64,000 nt of DNA from Lentibacillus amyloliquefaciens (GCF_001307805.1 NZ_CP013862.1:186001-250000), one strand, 5' to 3'. Positions 33,941 through 42,427 are shown, counted from the stretch's first letter. The notes: generated by a model from the letters alone, not told the origin. Program-made: numbers and translations.

Positions 33941-35110
33941 TTATCCTTGCTGATCAGTATACCATCTGATTCGATCAACTTTTATGTTGATATCTTCTTC
34001 TTTTTGGTCAATATCGAAGTGGGTGAACTCGAACTCGCCGGTGTCATCGGGAATGAGGGTGTCTGGATAGACATACACTTCATTTGATAATAATGTCTCA
34101 TCACCGTTCATTAAATTATATTCGATAAGGACGGAATTGATCGGTATCGTCGCGACGCTTTTTACTTTTCCTTTCACGACCACTTCACCCTGGTCATTAC
34201 GTTCGACATTAGCATTAACAAGTTCTATCGCGTCATTTTCATTTAATTTCCGTTCTTCTTCAGCCGAATTGATTGCCTGCTCAATCCTTTGCTGTTGAGC
34301 TGTTTCGAAGGCAGCTTTTTCTTTTTCGATTGTTGTTTTCAGGCTTTGCAGTTTTTCGGATTCCGGTGCATATTTCAAGCCATCTTCCACCAATAATAAG
34401 GCATCGGAGAATTGTTTCTCATTCAGCTGCTCACTTGCTTGGGAAAACGTGTAGTCGACGATCTGGCTCCGGATATTACCCGCGACCTCGCTTGCTTCAT
34501 CGGTTTGGATTGCATCTGCTTCCCATAATAATGTTTTTAAATCGTTTATGCCGGGTTCCTGTTCCAGACTATATCTGAGCTGCTCTAATTTAATGGCACT
34601 TCGCTTGTCTGTCAGTTTATTTATGAGTGGATTGACCGCTTCACCGATATAATTCGTTAGTCTGTTTTCAGCATCGTTGATAATTGACAAGGCTTTCTGG
34701 AATTCCTGTTTTTCAAGATGCTGTTCTGCTTGACCTACTTGTTTGTCTTCAATATCTATTGCGGTCTGAACAAAGCTCATCAAGGTTCCGGCTTCGGAAA
34801 AAGAACTCTTTATATCGAGAGCTGAACTCAGGTGCTTACTTGCTTTTTGATAGTTTTCTTCTACAGCACTTTCTTCAGCTTTTTTATACAAATCCTTGGC
34901 CTCGGTGGTCTGATGCTGCTGGAAAATGTAATAAATCCCTATTGTGAGCATCATAACAGCAAAAACCGCTATGGGAAGGTACCAATATTTATTGAATTTA
35001 CTTTTGGACTCGAGACGTTCAAACATGTCCTTAGGTAATTTTTTTCCGCATTTAATACAGTAGGACTCGTTTTCACGTACATCTGTACCGCAATAAGGAC
35101 AATGGTGCAT
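33941..35110 (-). CDS. Zinc-ribbon, single-pass membrane protein with helical repeats
   Basis: This 389-residue protein has an N-terminal zinc ribbon with CPYC and CIKC knuckles, one membrane helix at about residues 47-66, then an external part rich in TPR-like and coiled helices, ending in a beta domain (VVVKGKVKSVATIPINSVLIEYNL). The layout resembles the TcaA/YvbJ family of zinc-ribbon envelope proteins. Start ATG 35110 has AGCAGG about 7 bases upstream; ATG 35116 and GTG 35128 are possible but worse placed. It shares an operon with the downstream protease gene. Confidence 0.8.
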   Translation of the reverse strand: MHHCPYCGTDVRENESYCIKCGKKLPKDMFERLESKSKFNKYWYLPIAVFAVMMLTIGIYYIFQQHQTTEAKDLYKKAEESAVEENYQKASKHLSSALDIKSSFSEAGTLMSFVQTAIDIEDKQVGQAEQHLEKQEFQKALSIINDAENRLTNYIGEAVNPLINKLTDKRSAIKLEQLRYSLEQEPGINDLKTLLWEADAIQTDEASEVAGNIRSQIVDYTFSQASEQLNEKQFSDALLLVEDGLKYAPESEKLQSLKTTIEKEKAAFETAQQQRIEQAINSAEEERKLNENDAIELVNANVERNDQGEVVVKGKVKSVATIPINSVLIEYNLMNGDETLLSNEVYVYPDTLIPDDTGEFEFTHFDIDQKEEDINIKVDRIRWYTDQQG

Positions 35111-35253
35111 AGTCATACCTGCTTTCACTTGAAGTTAAAAAAGTTGTTTGTGTTCGATTATTATAATTAGTTTATCATATTTTTGATATTTTCCGTATAC
35201 TGTTATCCATAAACATGGATTTCTTGGGATAAAGTTTCATTTTTGTTCTTGTT

Positions 35254-35279
35254 CTGAGGAATGAAAATCAATTCCTCAG
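35254..35279. repeat. Inverted repeat with conserved loop, copy 2
   Basis: CTGAGGAAT and ATTCCTCAG pair around GAAAATCA. The inner stem and loop match the hairpin at 746-778, while the outer base pairs differ but still pair. Two related direct repeats (AAGTTTCATTTT, AAGTTTCACTTT) flank it. Confidence 0.65.
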
Positions 35280-35370
35280 GATGAAGTTTCACTTTAATTA
35301 AAACGTTGGAATTGGTATGATGGTAGAGAGATAATTGTTTTGTACATAAATGCAGTAAGGAGGTACACTC

Positions 35371-35457
35371 ATGGAGGTATGGGAAATCGCTTTTGGCGTT
35401 GTTTGTTTCGGAGTGCTCGCACTTAATATCGGCTACTGTATATTTGATAATGAATAA
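35371..35457 (+). CDS. 28-residue single-helix membrane peptide
   Basis: ATG 35371 is preceded by TAAGGAGGTACACTC, a near-ideal site. The frame gives a 28-residue hydrophobic peptide with one membrane helix (about residues 5-24) and an acidic tail, and it ends with TAA at 35455. A terminator starts 9 bases later. These three features together suggest a real small membrane protein. Function unknown. Confidence 0.55.
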   Translation: MEVWEIAFGVVCFGVLALNIGYCIFDNE

Positions 35458-35464
35458 CATTTAA

Positions 35465-35505
35465 AAAGACTCAGCCATGCAATTAGCTGAGTCTGACCTG
35501 TTTTT
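35465..35505. terminator. Terminator between the small peptide gene and sip
   Basis: AGACTCAGC pairs with GCTGAGTCT; a TTTTT tract follows at 35501, and an A run precedes it, so it may serve both convergent genes. Confidence 0.8.
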
Positions 35506-36029
35506 CACTTCGTCATTGACCACTCGTTTAATGGAAATATGATTAACTCTGATTTTCCGGTTATATTCTCTCCGCTTATAAACCCGAGGCCATTCCTGCT
35601 GTCTTTACTTAGCTGCCTGTTATCACCCATTACAAAATAACTGTTTTCAGGGACTTCAAGTGGTCCGATTTCTCCGGTGTTGTTGCGTATGGCACCAGTA
35701 ATGAATGTTTGCTTGTATTCCTCGCCATCAATATATAACGTCTCGTTGTCCACTGCAACGTTTTCTCCAGGCAAGGCAATAACCCGCTTTACATAATTTT
35801 TCTGCCGTCTGTCGATGATGACGATATCACCGCGTTCAGGATCATTAAACAGATAAGTGAATTTATTAAAAAGGACAATTTCACCGTTTTCAAGTGTCGG
35901 CTCCATGCTCTCGCCTTCAACGACAGACGTGACCAGCACAAAAGAGCGCAGCAGAAAGGCTATCACCACGGCTATGAGAACAACTTTTATCATTTCAGCC
36001 CATCCATTTTTCTTTTTTGTTTTTTCCAT
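35505..36029 (-). CDS. Type I signal peptidase (SipS/SipT-type)
   Basis: This 174-residue enzyme removes signal peptides from exported proteins. It has one N-terminal membrane helix (about residues 14-33). The Ser-Lys dyad is visible: Ser41 in GESMEPT and Lys81 in YVKRVIALPGE. The other family boxes RGDIVII and FVMGDNR--S-DSR are present. ATG 36029 is chosen because GAAAGGATG lies about 6 bases upstream; earlier in-frame ATGs at 36038 and 36056 are less well placed. Length matches B. subtilis SipT. Confidence 0.94.
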   Translation of the reverse strand: MEKTKKKNGWAEMIKVVLIAVVIAFLLRSFVLVTSVVEGESMEPTLENGEIVLFNKFTYLFNDPERGDIVIIDRRQKNYVKRVIALPGENVAVDNETLYIDGEEYKQTFITGAIRNNTGEIGPLEVPENSYFVMGDNRQLSKDSRNGLGFISGENITGKSELIIFPLNEWSMTK

Positions 36030-36281
36030 TGATGACATCCTTTCTTGTTTGCTCAAAGATAACTGACATCGGTTGCTATCGCGTTATATGCCTCTTGTTT
36101 TATAAGTTTTCCTTCTATTGGCTTGTTGAATGAAAATCGATAAGCTTCATTTCGTTTATAGTACATATTTATCTCCTTCAGAAGAAATGGTTCTTCAGCA
36201 ATATTCACTGGAACTTGTCATGTTTTGTTGAAGTGTGCTATGGTTATGTAAATTGACGAAGGGAGTTGCTTTTTAAACTAC

Positions 36282-36461
36282 ATGTGTGCTGCAGACAAGC
36301 TTTTGGATCGAATTGAATTTTTGCGAAATAAAATGACAGAAATAGCTTTTGACAAAGGCTTCACCAGTAATGAAGCAATTACGACAAGCCAAGAGCTTGA
36401 TAAACTTTTAAACCTCTATGAATCTATGAAACAAGTGAATGGGCAGAAAAAAGTTGAGTAA
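36282..36461 (+). CDS. Spo0E-like aspartyl-phosphate phosphatase
   Basis: This 59-residue helical hairpin has the Spo0E family pattern IEFLRNKM...SQELDKLLNLY, with the two helices separated by about 20 residues. The central S-Q-E-L-D motif is the phosphatase signature. Such proteins dephosphorylate Spo0A~P and delay sporulation. ATG 36282 is the only reasonable start, although GAAGGGAG is about 16 bases upstream, farther than usual, so weak translation is likely. Confidence 0.8.
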   Translation: MCAADKLLDRIEFLRNKMTEIAFDKGFTSNEAITTSQELDKLLNLYESMKQVNGQKKVE

Positions 36462-36806
36462 TGTTGACTGAATGATTTTTGCCTTCACCGGTTAAACTCT
36501 TTCTAAATGAAAGCGAAAGCTCTTCCGTATAACAGTGCAGCTTTCCCCGTATGCACTGAAATCAATTCCCGTTTAGTATCACAATATATTTTGTCCGAAT
36601 AGAGGACAGGTAACATCGAATCACTTGAGACTGTGTTAAAACATATGCCGGACCTGTAACTTCCATGATTTGGAGATTTCATTTTTATCTGAATTGGCAT
36701 TAAAGTAAACGCTCTTGAAAAATGTTTGAAAAATGTTCAAACAATTCCGATTAAAAATATGTAAAAGGTGGTATAATATAAGTAGTACAGCAAAGGAGTG
36801 TATAAT
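36462..36806. other. Intergenic region before the FbpB-like gene
   Basis: No gene recognised in about 345 bases. It holds a perfect 7-bp inverted repeat GTTTGAA-AAATG-TTCAAAC at 36724-36742 and an extended -10 (TGGTATAAT) around 36772-36780 that should drive the gene at 36807. The repeat lies just upstream of that promoter and could be an operator. Confidence 0.45.
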
Positions 36807-36959
36807 ATGCGACCAAGATTTCAAAATTTTGAAGAACTGGTTAGGCAAAATAAACAAGAACTATGGGAAGATGAATTAAAAATCAACCCAATTGAACAGC
36901 GCCTTGATAAAACAGAAACCAGTCAAGATTCTGATAAAATGGATTCTGTATCACGATAA
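36807..36959 (+). CDS. FbpB-family small protein
   Basis: This 50-residue charged protein begins RPRFQNFEELVRQNKQELW, the pattern of the FbpB family (Fur-regulated basic protein B of B. subtilis, a helper of the FsrA iron-sparing RNA). Ribosome site AAAGGAGTG precedes ATG 36807. Unlike B. subtilis fbpB, no Fur box is seen upstream; a different palindrome is present. The tail is more acidic than in FbpB, so function may have drifted. Confidence 0.72.
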   Translation: MRPRFQNFEELVRQNKQELWEDELKINPIEQRLDKTETSQDSDKMDSVSR

Positions 36960-37011
36960 CCCTATAATATCATAAAGTGAATTTTGGAACCATTTTCAGA
37001 TTTAATAAGAA

Positions 37012-37046
37012 AAGAGAGGGGCATCCTGAATTGCCCCCTCTCTTAT
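37012..37046 (+). terminator. Hairpin after the FbpB-like gene
   Basis: AAGAGAGGGGCA pairs with TGCCCCCTCTCTT (one bulged C). The T-run is short, so efficiency is uncertain. Confidence 0.65.
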
Positions 37047-37172
37047 TGGTATTTAAAGTCGTTTGAACAGTATATGATTTTCAAGTGCATGTGCTGGAAT
37101 GTATCGTTTTCAACTTACCTTATGTGATTGAACTTACACCGAGCATAAACGTTGTGGCGCGATGGCTATCAC

Positions 37173-38072
37173 TTATTGTGAAAATGCTTCCCTTCTTTTT
37201 TGGCATGAGCTTAGTTGGATTATGATAACGGCACCTAAAATGCATGCCATCCCCAAGAGCTGTACACCGGAAAATGCCTCCTGAAAAATAAACACGCCGA
37301 TCAATGTTGCAACAACCGGCTCGACCGTTGTCAGGATCGAAGCTTTGGATGCTTCTGTCTGGTTGAGTCCGTATGTATAAATGATATAGGCAAATGCTGT
37401 AGGCAGAAAACCGAGTCCTACAGCGTAAAACAATACAGCCGGATCTGAAAGCAGCGGTAACTTTTCCTCATACGGGAAAAAAGGAACTAATGAAACGGCA
37501 GCCACAATAAAAGTATAAGCGGTAATACTTAAGCTGGTATATTTTTTTAGCGCAAATTTACTGAAAATACTATAGAGGGCATAGCCAAAACCTGAGCCCA
37601 AGCCGAATAAAATACTTCCCAGCTGAAACGTGTTCAGATCCAGGGGAATCAGCCCGACTACAAGCGCGCTGCCAATAAGCGTTATAACTAAGGCAGAGAT
37701 CTTGGGTTTTGTTAATGGCTCCTGAAACAATAAAAATGATAGCACGGTAACAAATGCCGGACCGGTATATAAGAGTGCAGTCGCTGCCGGAATGGTTGAT
37801 AAATCAATCGCCGTAAATAAACAAAAATTAAAGAAGACAATACTGAAGATCCCTGTCCCTATAAAATATTTCAGATCGGAAAAGGAGCTCAGTTTTAGCT
37901 TGTTTGGGGAAGCGAGCAATAAAAATACAATGATTAAAATCGCTGCTGACCATACGCGAAGTGTCACGACTTCCATCGGTGTAAAACCATAGGCGTACAA
38001 ATTCTTGACATACCAGCTAATCGTCCCCCAAAGTGCGGCGCCAAGTATAATAAAAATAAATGCCCTGTTCAA
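37173..38072 (-). CDS. EamA/DMT-family transporter
   Basis: This 299-residue membrane protein with ten predicted helices is built of two EamA repeats (about residues 5-140 and 150-285), as in metabolite exporters of the drug/metabolite superfamily. The second repeat contains the typical ASILTTVEPVVATLIGVFIFQE stretch. The chosen start is TTG 38072, because GGGGGG lies 5-6 bases before it; the upstream ATG 38090 lacks a site. Substrate unknown. Confidence 0.85.
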   Translation of the reverse strand: MNRAFIFIILGAALWGTISWYVKNLYAYGFTPMEVVTLRVWSAAILIIVFLLLASPNKLKLSSFSDLKYFIGTGIFSIVFFNFCLFTAIDLSTIPAATALLYTGPAFVTVLSFLLFQEPLTKPKISALVITLIGSALVVGLIPLDLNTFQLGSILFGLGSGFGYALYSIFSKFALKKYTSLSITAYTFIVAAVSLVPFFPYEEKLPLLSDPAVLFYAVGLGFLPTAFAYIIYTYGLNQTEASKASILTTVEPVVATLIGVFIFQEAFSGVQLLGMACILGAVIIIQLSSCQKRREAFSQ

Positions 38073-38181
38073 GAGAACCCCCCCAATCATACAATATTGT
38101 CATTATATCAAAGAGCAGCCGGGTATAATACAGAATTGATTTGTTTATATTGAATAATAAGAAAAAATGGGGGTGAATTAA

Positions 38182-38517
38182 ATGCTGAATGGGCAAGCGG
38201 TGTATGAGTGGGGGATTTCGTTAGTTGAGAAAATTGATTTTTCATATGTTGTGTTGTTCATGATAGCTGCCGTTACATATTATCTGATACGCCCGGTCAT
38301 TATCTGGCTGATTACTTCTCAAGCAATCAGACTATTAAATTATGTTATGACCAGCTTTATCATCCTTTTATTCTTAATGGGAGGAATTGCTCTGACGGCC
38401 ATTTTTCAGCTGCAATTGCTTGAGGCTGCATTACATAGTCTCGCGGCCTTTGGCGGTTGTTTGGTGATCGCGCATCTTCTTAAGTTTGTCTTTCAGAAAA
38501 AAATAAAGCGCGCATGA
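38182..38517 (+). CDS. Small three-helix membrane protein
   Basis: A 111-residue protein with membrane segments at about 21-41, 55-74 and 82-103 and a basic C-terminus (KKIKRA). ATGGGGGTGAATTAA precedes ATG 38182. No domain recognised. A GC hairpin overlaps its stop codon. Confidence 0.72.
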   Translation: MLNGQAVYEWGISLVEKIDFSYVVLFMIAAVTYYLIRPVIIWLITSQAIRLLNYVMTSFIILLFLMGGIALTAIFQLQLLEAALHSLAAFGGCLVIAHLLKFVFQKKIKRA

Positions 38518-38528
38518 CAAGTGCGCGC
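38508..38528. terminator. GCGCGCA hairpin between convergent genes
   Basis: GCGCGCA-TGACAAG-TGCGCGC, with the upstream stop codon in the loop. There is no T run, so its terminator role is tentative. Confidence 0.45.
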
Positions 38529-38535
38529 ATCTGCA

Positions 38536-38754
38536 TTATTCGTCGTCTTTTACGCCATATTCGTCCTGCATCTTTTCATACCATTCAAACAATACTTTCG
38601 CTTGTTCAGTAGGCATTGCCTGTGTGGAAGGGGCTAACGAGCTGATCTTTTCTTGTTCACCGGGGGTCAGTGATTCGTACGCGTCTTTTAGCGTATGAGT
38701 CTGCATGGCCTGTTTTTTAAGTTCATAAAGAAAGTTCTCCATTTCAACGGTCAT
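38536..38754 (-). CDS. Small acidic protein of unknown function
   Basis: This 72-residue acidic, helical soluble protein (YESLTPGEQEKISSL) has no recognised family. GGGAGG lies 8 bases before ATG 38754. It is 80 bases downstream of ykyB in the same direction, so co-transcription is possible. It contains no cysteine or membrane segment. Confidence 0.7.
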   Translation of the reverse strand: MTVEMENFLYELKKQAMQTHTLKDAYESLTPGEQEKISSLAPSTQAMPTEQAKVLFEWYEKMQDEYGVKDDE

Positions 38755-38834
38755 ACCGATACCTCCCTTTAGTGATTGTATTACCCTCTTTCAGGCATTC
38801 ATTAAACCGGAAAGCAAATGGGGTCAAGAGCCTT

Positions 38835-39323
38835 CTAACGTGAGTTCCTTTTGGGTTTGGTCGGGGGCCATTCCATTTTTCCAAGAGATGAAGGTGTAAA
38901 GTAGGAAGACCTGTACTTTTTTCTGTTAGGTTTGTTTTGAACCCTTTTGGGCGGATGCCAGTTTATGTAGCGGTAGACCAGTTTTTTAGCCTGTGAAAGT
39001 GACATCTTTGTTGAAGGGTTCCGGTAGTTTTGATCCAGCTTGCCTAAATGCTTAAGTTCTCTGAAGTCGTCTTTCGTCGGAGGGATATGAAAAAAATACG
39101 TGTCCACTTTAACTAAAAGCGTCGAATGCTGGTTGCTGAACTTTGGATTGTCTGAGTAGTGCAAGCCAACTTTCTCGGCGCGTTTTTCTTTTAATAAGCG
39201 GTTGATTGTTTCTTTTTTAAGAAAATAGAGATGTTTGGGGTCGGGAGCTGTTTTTGCGTGGCGGTTAATGGTGAAAAGCGCCTTGCCAAGCTCATCAAGT
39301 GGAATTGATTCGTTTTCAGGCAT
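38835..39323 (-). CDS. ykyB: YkyB-family protein
   Basis: This 162-residue basic protein matches B. subtilis YkyB (about 154 residues). Conserved blocks are LGKALFTINRHAKTAPDPKHLY, VGLHYSDNP, YFFHIPPTKDDF and LDQNYRNPSTKMSL. Function unknown. It marks the start of the yku synteny block; in B. subtilis it neighbours ykuE and fadH as here. Confidence 0.88.
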   Translation of the reverse strand: MPENESIPLDELGKALFTINRHAKTAPDPKHLYFLKKETINRLLKEKRAEKVGLHYSDNPKFSNQHSTLLVKVDTYFFHIPPTKDDFRELKHLGKLDQNYRNPSTKMSLSQAKKLVYRYINWHPPKRVQNKPNRKKYRSSYFTPSSLGKMEWPPTKPKRNSR

Positions 39324-39402
39324 TCAGCTGAGTCTCCTTTCTATTATAATAATTTTTTGTGTGTTTCTATCGTACCTTATAGCCTGTCCTATTTCAATTA
39401 AA

Positions 39403-39430
39403 AACAGAGCGGGCAAAAACCCACTCTGTC
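39403..39430 (-). terminator. Terminator of the sco-like gene
   Basis: On the minus strand CAGAGTGGG pairs with CCCGCTCTG (one G-T pair) and is followed by a T run, directly behind the stop of the SCO1-like gene. Confidence 0.8.
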
Positions 39431-39433
39431 ATA

Positions 39434-40015
39434 TTACATCATATCCTGAATATCTTCTACTATTTTTTCCATATTAGCAGCTTTTCGGCCATCGTAGTTT
39501 TTGATGGCGTTGCCTTCAGGACTCACGATGAAAAAGCTTGTGCCATGCATGATCTGGTCTGAATCAGGAAGCTGTTCGACCGCTGATTTAAACGATTGAA
39601 TCGAGAATTCCTTGATAGTGTCGAAGTCATAGCCTGTCAGCAAATTCCAATTTTCAAATGAGCCGCCGCGGGCTTCTGCATAAGCTTTTAATGTTTCCGG
39701 TTTATCACGTTCCGGATCGACACTGAATGAAACAAGCTCAACATCGTCCTGCAGACCGGCTTCATCCAATTGGTCCTGCAAACTAGCCATGTTGGACGTC
39801 ATTGGAGGGCAGACCGTTGTACAATTGGTAAAAATGAAATCTACGACCCAAAATTTACCATCAAGGTCACTTTTGCTTATTTCTTCGCCATCCTGGTTCG
39901 TAAATGTAAAGTCTTGTACTTTATATGAAAAATCACCGTTATATTGATCACCGCAAGCCGCTAAAAATAATAAAAATGCTAATAGCAGGAATAACCGTAT
40001 AAATTTGACCATCAT
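39434..40015 (-). CDS. SCO1/SenC-family copper/thiol lipoprotein
   Basis: This 193-residue lipoprotein (lipobox LAAC, Cys21) has a thioredoxin-like domain. The copper-binding residues of SCO proteins are in place: Cys65 and Cys69 (NCTTVCPP) and His157 (MHGTSFF). SCO delivers copper or reduces thiols during cytochrome c oxidase Cu-A assembly at the outer face of the membrane. The match to B. subtilis SCO (YpmQ) is good in length and motif. No oxidase genes using Cu-A are in this window; the cydAB genes nearby encode a copper-free oxidase. Confidence 0.92.
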   Translation of the reverse strand: MMVKFIRLFLLLAFLLFLAACGDQYNGDFSYKVQDFTFTNQDGEEISKSDLDGKFWVVDFIFTNCTTVCPPMTSNMASLQDQLDEAGLQDDVELVSFSVDPERDKPETLKAYAEARGGSFENWNLLTGYDFDTIKEFSIQSFKSAVEQLPDSDQIMHGTSFFIVSPEGNAIKNYDGRKAANMEKIVEDIQDMM

Positions 40016-40114
40016 TTTCCTCCTAATAAGTACTTATAATGATTTTAGCATGGTTGCCGGATAAAAACTATGAACAAACTGTTACGAAATTAATCGGTAG
40101 GAGTGAATCTGCAC

Positions 40115-40972
40115 TTACTGCTCAGCTTTTAGCGTGAAGACATGAATTTCCGGCTTGCATAAAAACCTGTAAGGTAGCCGTGTCGTGCCGATGCCGCGAT
40201 TGACATAAAGTGTCAGTTTGCCGTTTTCTAATGTATGCTTGCCCTCGACATATTTTTCTGCATAACGTGGGGTATACAAATGGCCAATAACAGGCATGCG
40301 TACTTGGCCACCATGACTGTGACCCGAAAGCTGAACATCAACAGGAAAATGAACGGTGTTATCGGCATAGTCAGGTTCATGCGAGAGAAGCATCGTGTAT
40401 AAATCCGGATCGGCGTCGGCTAAAGTCGTTTGCAGATCAGGACTGCCAAGCATAACGTCATCAATCCCCGCCAGGACAATTTGTTTACCATCAATTTCAA
40501 TTTTAATATGTTCGTTTTGCAGCAGGTTAAAACCGGCGTTGTCCATAACTTTTTTCACTGTATCCGTTCCATAACCGCCGTGATCATGATTTCCATAAAT
40601 CCAATGCTTACCGTGTTTTGCCTGGAGCTTTTGAAGATGCTTAACAAGATCATCATTTCCCCAATTGTAGTTGTGAGGTTCATCGACCAAATCACCGGTA
40701 AACAAAATTAAATCAGGATTATGGTTGTTAATCGTTTGAATCAGTTTTGCCAACTGGTTGGTTGAGTAGTGAAAGCCTACATGTGTATCTGAAAACTGTA
40801 TGATTTTAAAGTTATTGAATGCATCGGGAATTTTGCCTGAGATAAGCGCTTCTTGTTTGATATCGAGCATATCCGGCTCTATTTCCCGCGCGTAATAATA
40901 CGTACCGCCGCTTAGGCCGATAAAAGCAAGCAAACTTCCGATCGACCGCTTTAGAAATGTGCGTCTGTTCAT
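40115..40972 (-). CDS. ykuE: Metallophosphoesterase with Tat signal (YkuE-like)
   Basis: This 285-residue protein carries an N-terminal NRRTFLKR twin-arginine motif followed by a hydrophobic segment; B. subtilis YkuE is a Tat-exported phosphoesterase of the cell wall. Calcineurin-like metal motifs are DTH (FSDTHVG), GDLVD, GNHDH and GHSHGGQ. The protein should bind two metals and hydrolyse phosphoesters outside the membrane, substrate unknown. Its position next to fadH matches B. subtilis. Confidence 0.9.
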   Translation of the reverse strand: MNRRTFLKRSIGSLLAFIGLSGGTYYYAREIEPDMLDIKQEALISGKIPDAFNNFKIIQFSDTHVGFHYSTNQLAKLIQTINNHNPDLILFTGDLVDEPHNYNWGNDDLVKHLQKLQAKHGKHWIYGNHDHGGYGTDTVKKVMDNAGFNLLQNEHIKIEIDGKQIVLAGIDDVMLGSPDLQTTLADADPDLYTMLLSHEPDYADNTVHFPVDVQLSGHSHGGQVRMPVIGHLYTPRYAEKYVEGKHTLENGKLTLYVNRGIGTTRLPYRFLCKPEIHVFTLKAEQ

Positions 40973-41148
40973 ATATGTCTACCTCTTTAGAAATAATAAG
41001 CACCACGTTTCTATAATACCTTATTTTCAAATCGGGTGAAATATAAGAACAGTAAAATCCGATTATAAATAAACTGCAAATATTTTGACTTTTTTGTCAG
41101 TAAAAATTATGATAGTTGATAGAGGGTCAGCTTACAGGGGGAGAAGAA

Positions 41149-41916
41149 ATGGAAAATCAAGTGATTATTGTAACAGGTGCTTCGAGCGGCATGGGCAAAT
41201 ATATGGCAAAAAAGTTTGCTGACGAAGGCGCTGATGTGGTTATAACAGGCCGTGATCAAGACCGGCTGCAGTTAACAAAAGAAGAAATGGAAAAAACAGC
41301 GGCAGGTGAGCTACATACGATTTCGATGGATGTCCGCAAACCGGATGATGTTGAAAGAATGGTAAAAGAGACAATTGACCGGTTTGGAAAGATTAATCAT
41401 CTGGTTAATAATGCTGCCGGGAATTTTATTGCACCAGCTGAAGACTTATCCATTAATGGCTGGAATGCTGTTATTGATATTGTATTGAACGGGACCTTTT
41501 ATTGCAGTCATGAAGTCGGTAAATATTGGATAAATAATGGCATTAAGGGTTCGATTCTCAATATGGTTGCGACATATGCCTGGAGAGCCGGAGCGGGTGT
41601 TGCACATTCTTCTGCTGCTAAAGCGGGCGTGCTTAATCTGTCGCGTACTTTGGCAGTAGAATGGGGAAGTAAATATGGTATTCGTGTTAATGCCATCGCA
41701 CCCGGACCAATTGACCGGACCGGCGGCGCAGGGAAATTGTTCGAATCGCAAGAAGCGGCTGAAAGAACCGTTAATTCCGTGCCATTGAACCGATTGGGTG
41801 AACCGGAAGAGATTGCAGACTTGGCATACTTCTTACTATCGGATAAAGCTGCATATATTAATGGTGAAGTCATCACAATGGATGGAGGCCAATGGCTTAA
41901 TTCACAGCCGTTTTAA
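41149..41916 (+). CDS. fadH: 2,4-dienoyl-CoA reductase-like SDR (FadH/YkuF)
   Basis: This 255-residue short-chain dehydrogenase has the cofactor motif TGASSGMGKYM, the NNAAGNF segment and C-terminal GGQWL. The canonical catalytic Tyr-x-x-x-Lys is replaced by HSSAAKAG, as known in dienoyl-CoA reductases that use other residues. It should reduce 2,4-dienoyl-CoA in unsaturated fatty acid oxidation. Start ATG 41149 follows GGGGAGAAGAA. Length and neighbourhood match B. subtilis YkuF/FadH. Confidence 0.9.
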   Translation: MENQVIIVTGASSGMGKYMAKKFADEGADVVITGRDQDRLQLTKEEMEKTAAGELHTISMDVRKPDDVERMVKETIDRFGKINHLVNNAAGNFIAPAEDLSINGWNAVIDIVLNGTFYCSHEVGKYWINNGIKGSILNMVATYAWRAGAGVAHSSAAKAGVLNLSRTLAVEWGSKYGIRVNAIAPGPIDRTGGAGKLFESQEAAERTVNSVPLNRLGEPEEIADLAYFLLSDKAAYINGEVITMDGGQWLNSQPF

Positions 41917-41950
41917 TACTTCGGTTAATAAAGAAGCGTGCAGTTGATGT

Positions 41951-42321
41951 AAACTGCGAAGTACTATAAAAAATGTTTGAGTGCTATGAGACCGCTCCGG
42001 AAATACACGCCGCGCACCTTAGGGCGGCTGGTGAGCCTCCTCGTGCTCGTCGCACTGCGGGGTCTCACCTATGCCTCCCGTCCCGCAGGAGTCGTCGAGT
42101 ATTTCCTCCGCTGGCGCCGCGCTTTATAATCTCATTGTTTTGGTGCTTAACTAAACCTCAGTTATGAATGTTGATTGGAGTGGAGGGCAGTCGACACCTG
42201 CGGGAAAGCGGGCGACTTAGACCTGAGCAGGAAGCGGTTTTCTTCCGAGGAGGCTGAAGCGTTGCCCTAAGGTGCGCGACTGCCCGGAACGGAAATCAAC
42301 ATAGCAAATACTTCGCAGTTT
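41951..42321. mobile_element. MITE-like repeat, copy 1 (371 bp)
   Basis: Bounded by perfect 13-bp terminal inverted repeats: AAACTGCGAAGTA at 41951-41963 and TACTTCGCAGTTT at 42309-42321. The interior is GC-rich compared with its surroundings and holds internal dyads such as TGAGACC/GGTCTCA, and GGAGGGCAGTCGAC motifs. There is no transposase. It aligns along most of its length with 48747-49065 and in part with 55066-55164. Confidence 0.8.
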
Positions 42322-42388
42322 ATAGATTTTGTAACCAAGAACAACCTTTAGAAGACAGTTTTCGCAAATGAATGTTTATAAAAATATA

Positions 42389-42427
42389 CAGGGATCCGGG
42401 GTTAAACGATGTTTCCGGATCCTGTTC
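42389..42427. other. Hairpin upstream of darB
   Basis: ACAGGGATCCGG pairs with CCGGATCCTGT around a 15-base loop; only a weak T run follows. It could end transcripts from fadH past the MITE-like repeat. Confidence 0.5.

Noticed and set aside
35203-35460. Minus-strand 85-codon frame upstream of sip
   Set aside because: No ribosome site, odd composition, and it overlaps the better supported plus-strand 28-residue gene and the hairpin.
36503-36700. Minus-strand 65-codon frame in the gap before the FbpB-like gene
   Set aside because: No Shine-Dalgarno sequence and no recognisable protein character.
41149-41916. 3-oxoacyl-ACP reductase
   Set aside because: The SDR catalytic Tyr-x-x-x-Lys is replaced by HSSAAK, and position beside ykuE matches FadH/YkuF.
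41973-42167. Open frame inside the first MITE-like repeat
   Set aside because: Arginine-rich low-complexity translation, no ribosome site; it follows the repeat's palindromes and is not maintained in copy 2.
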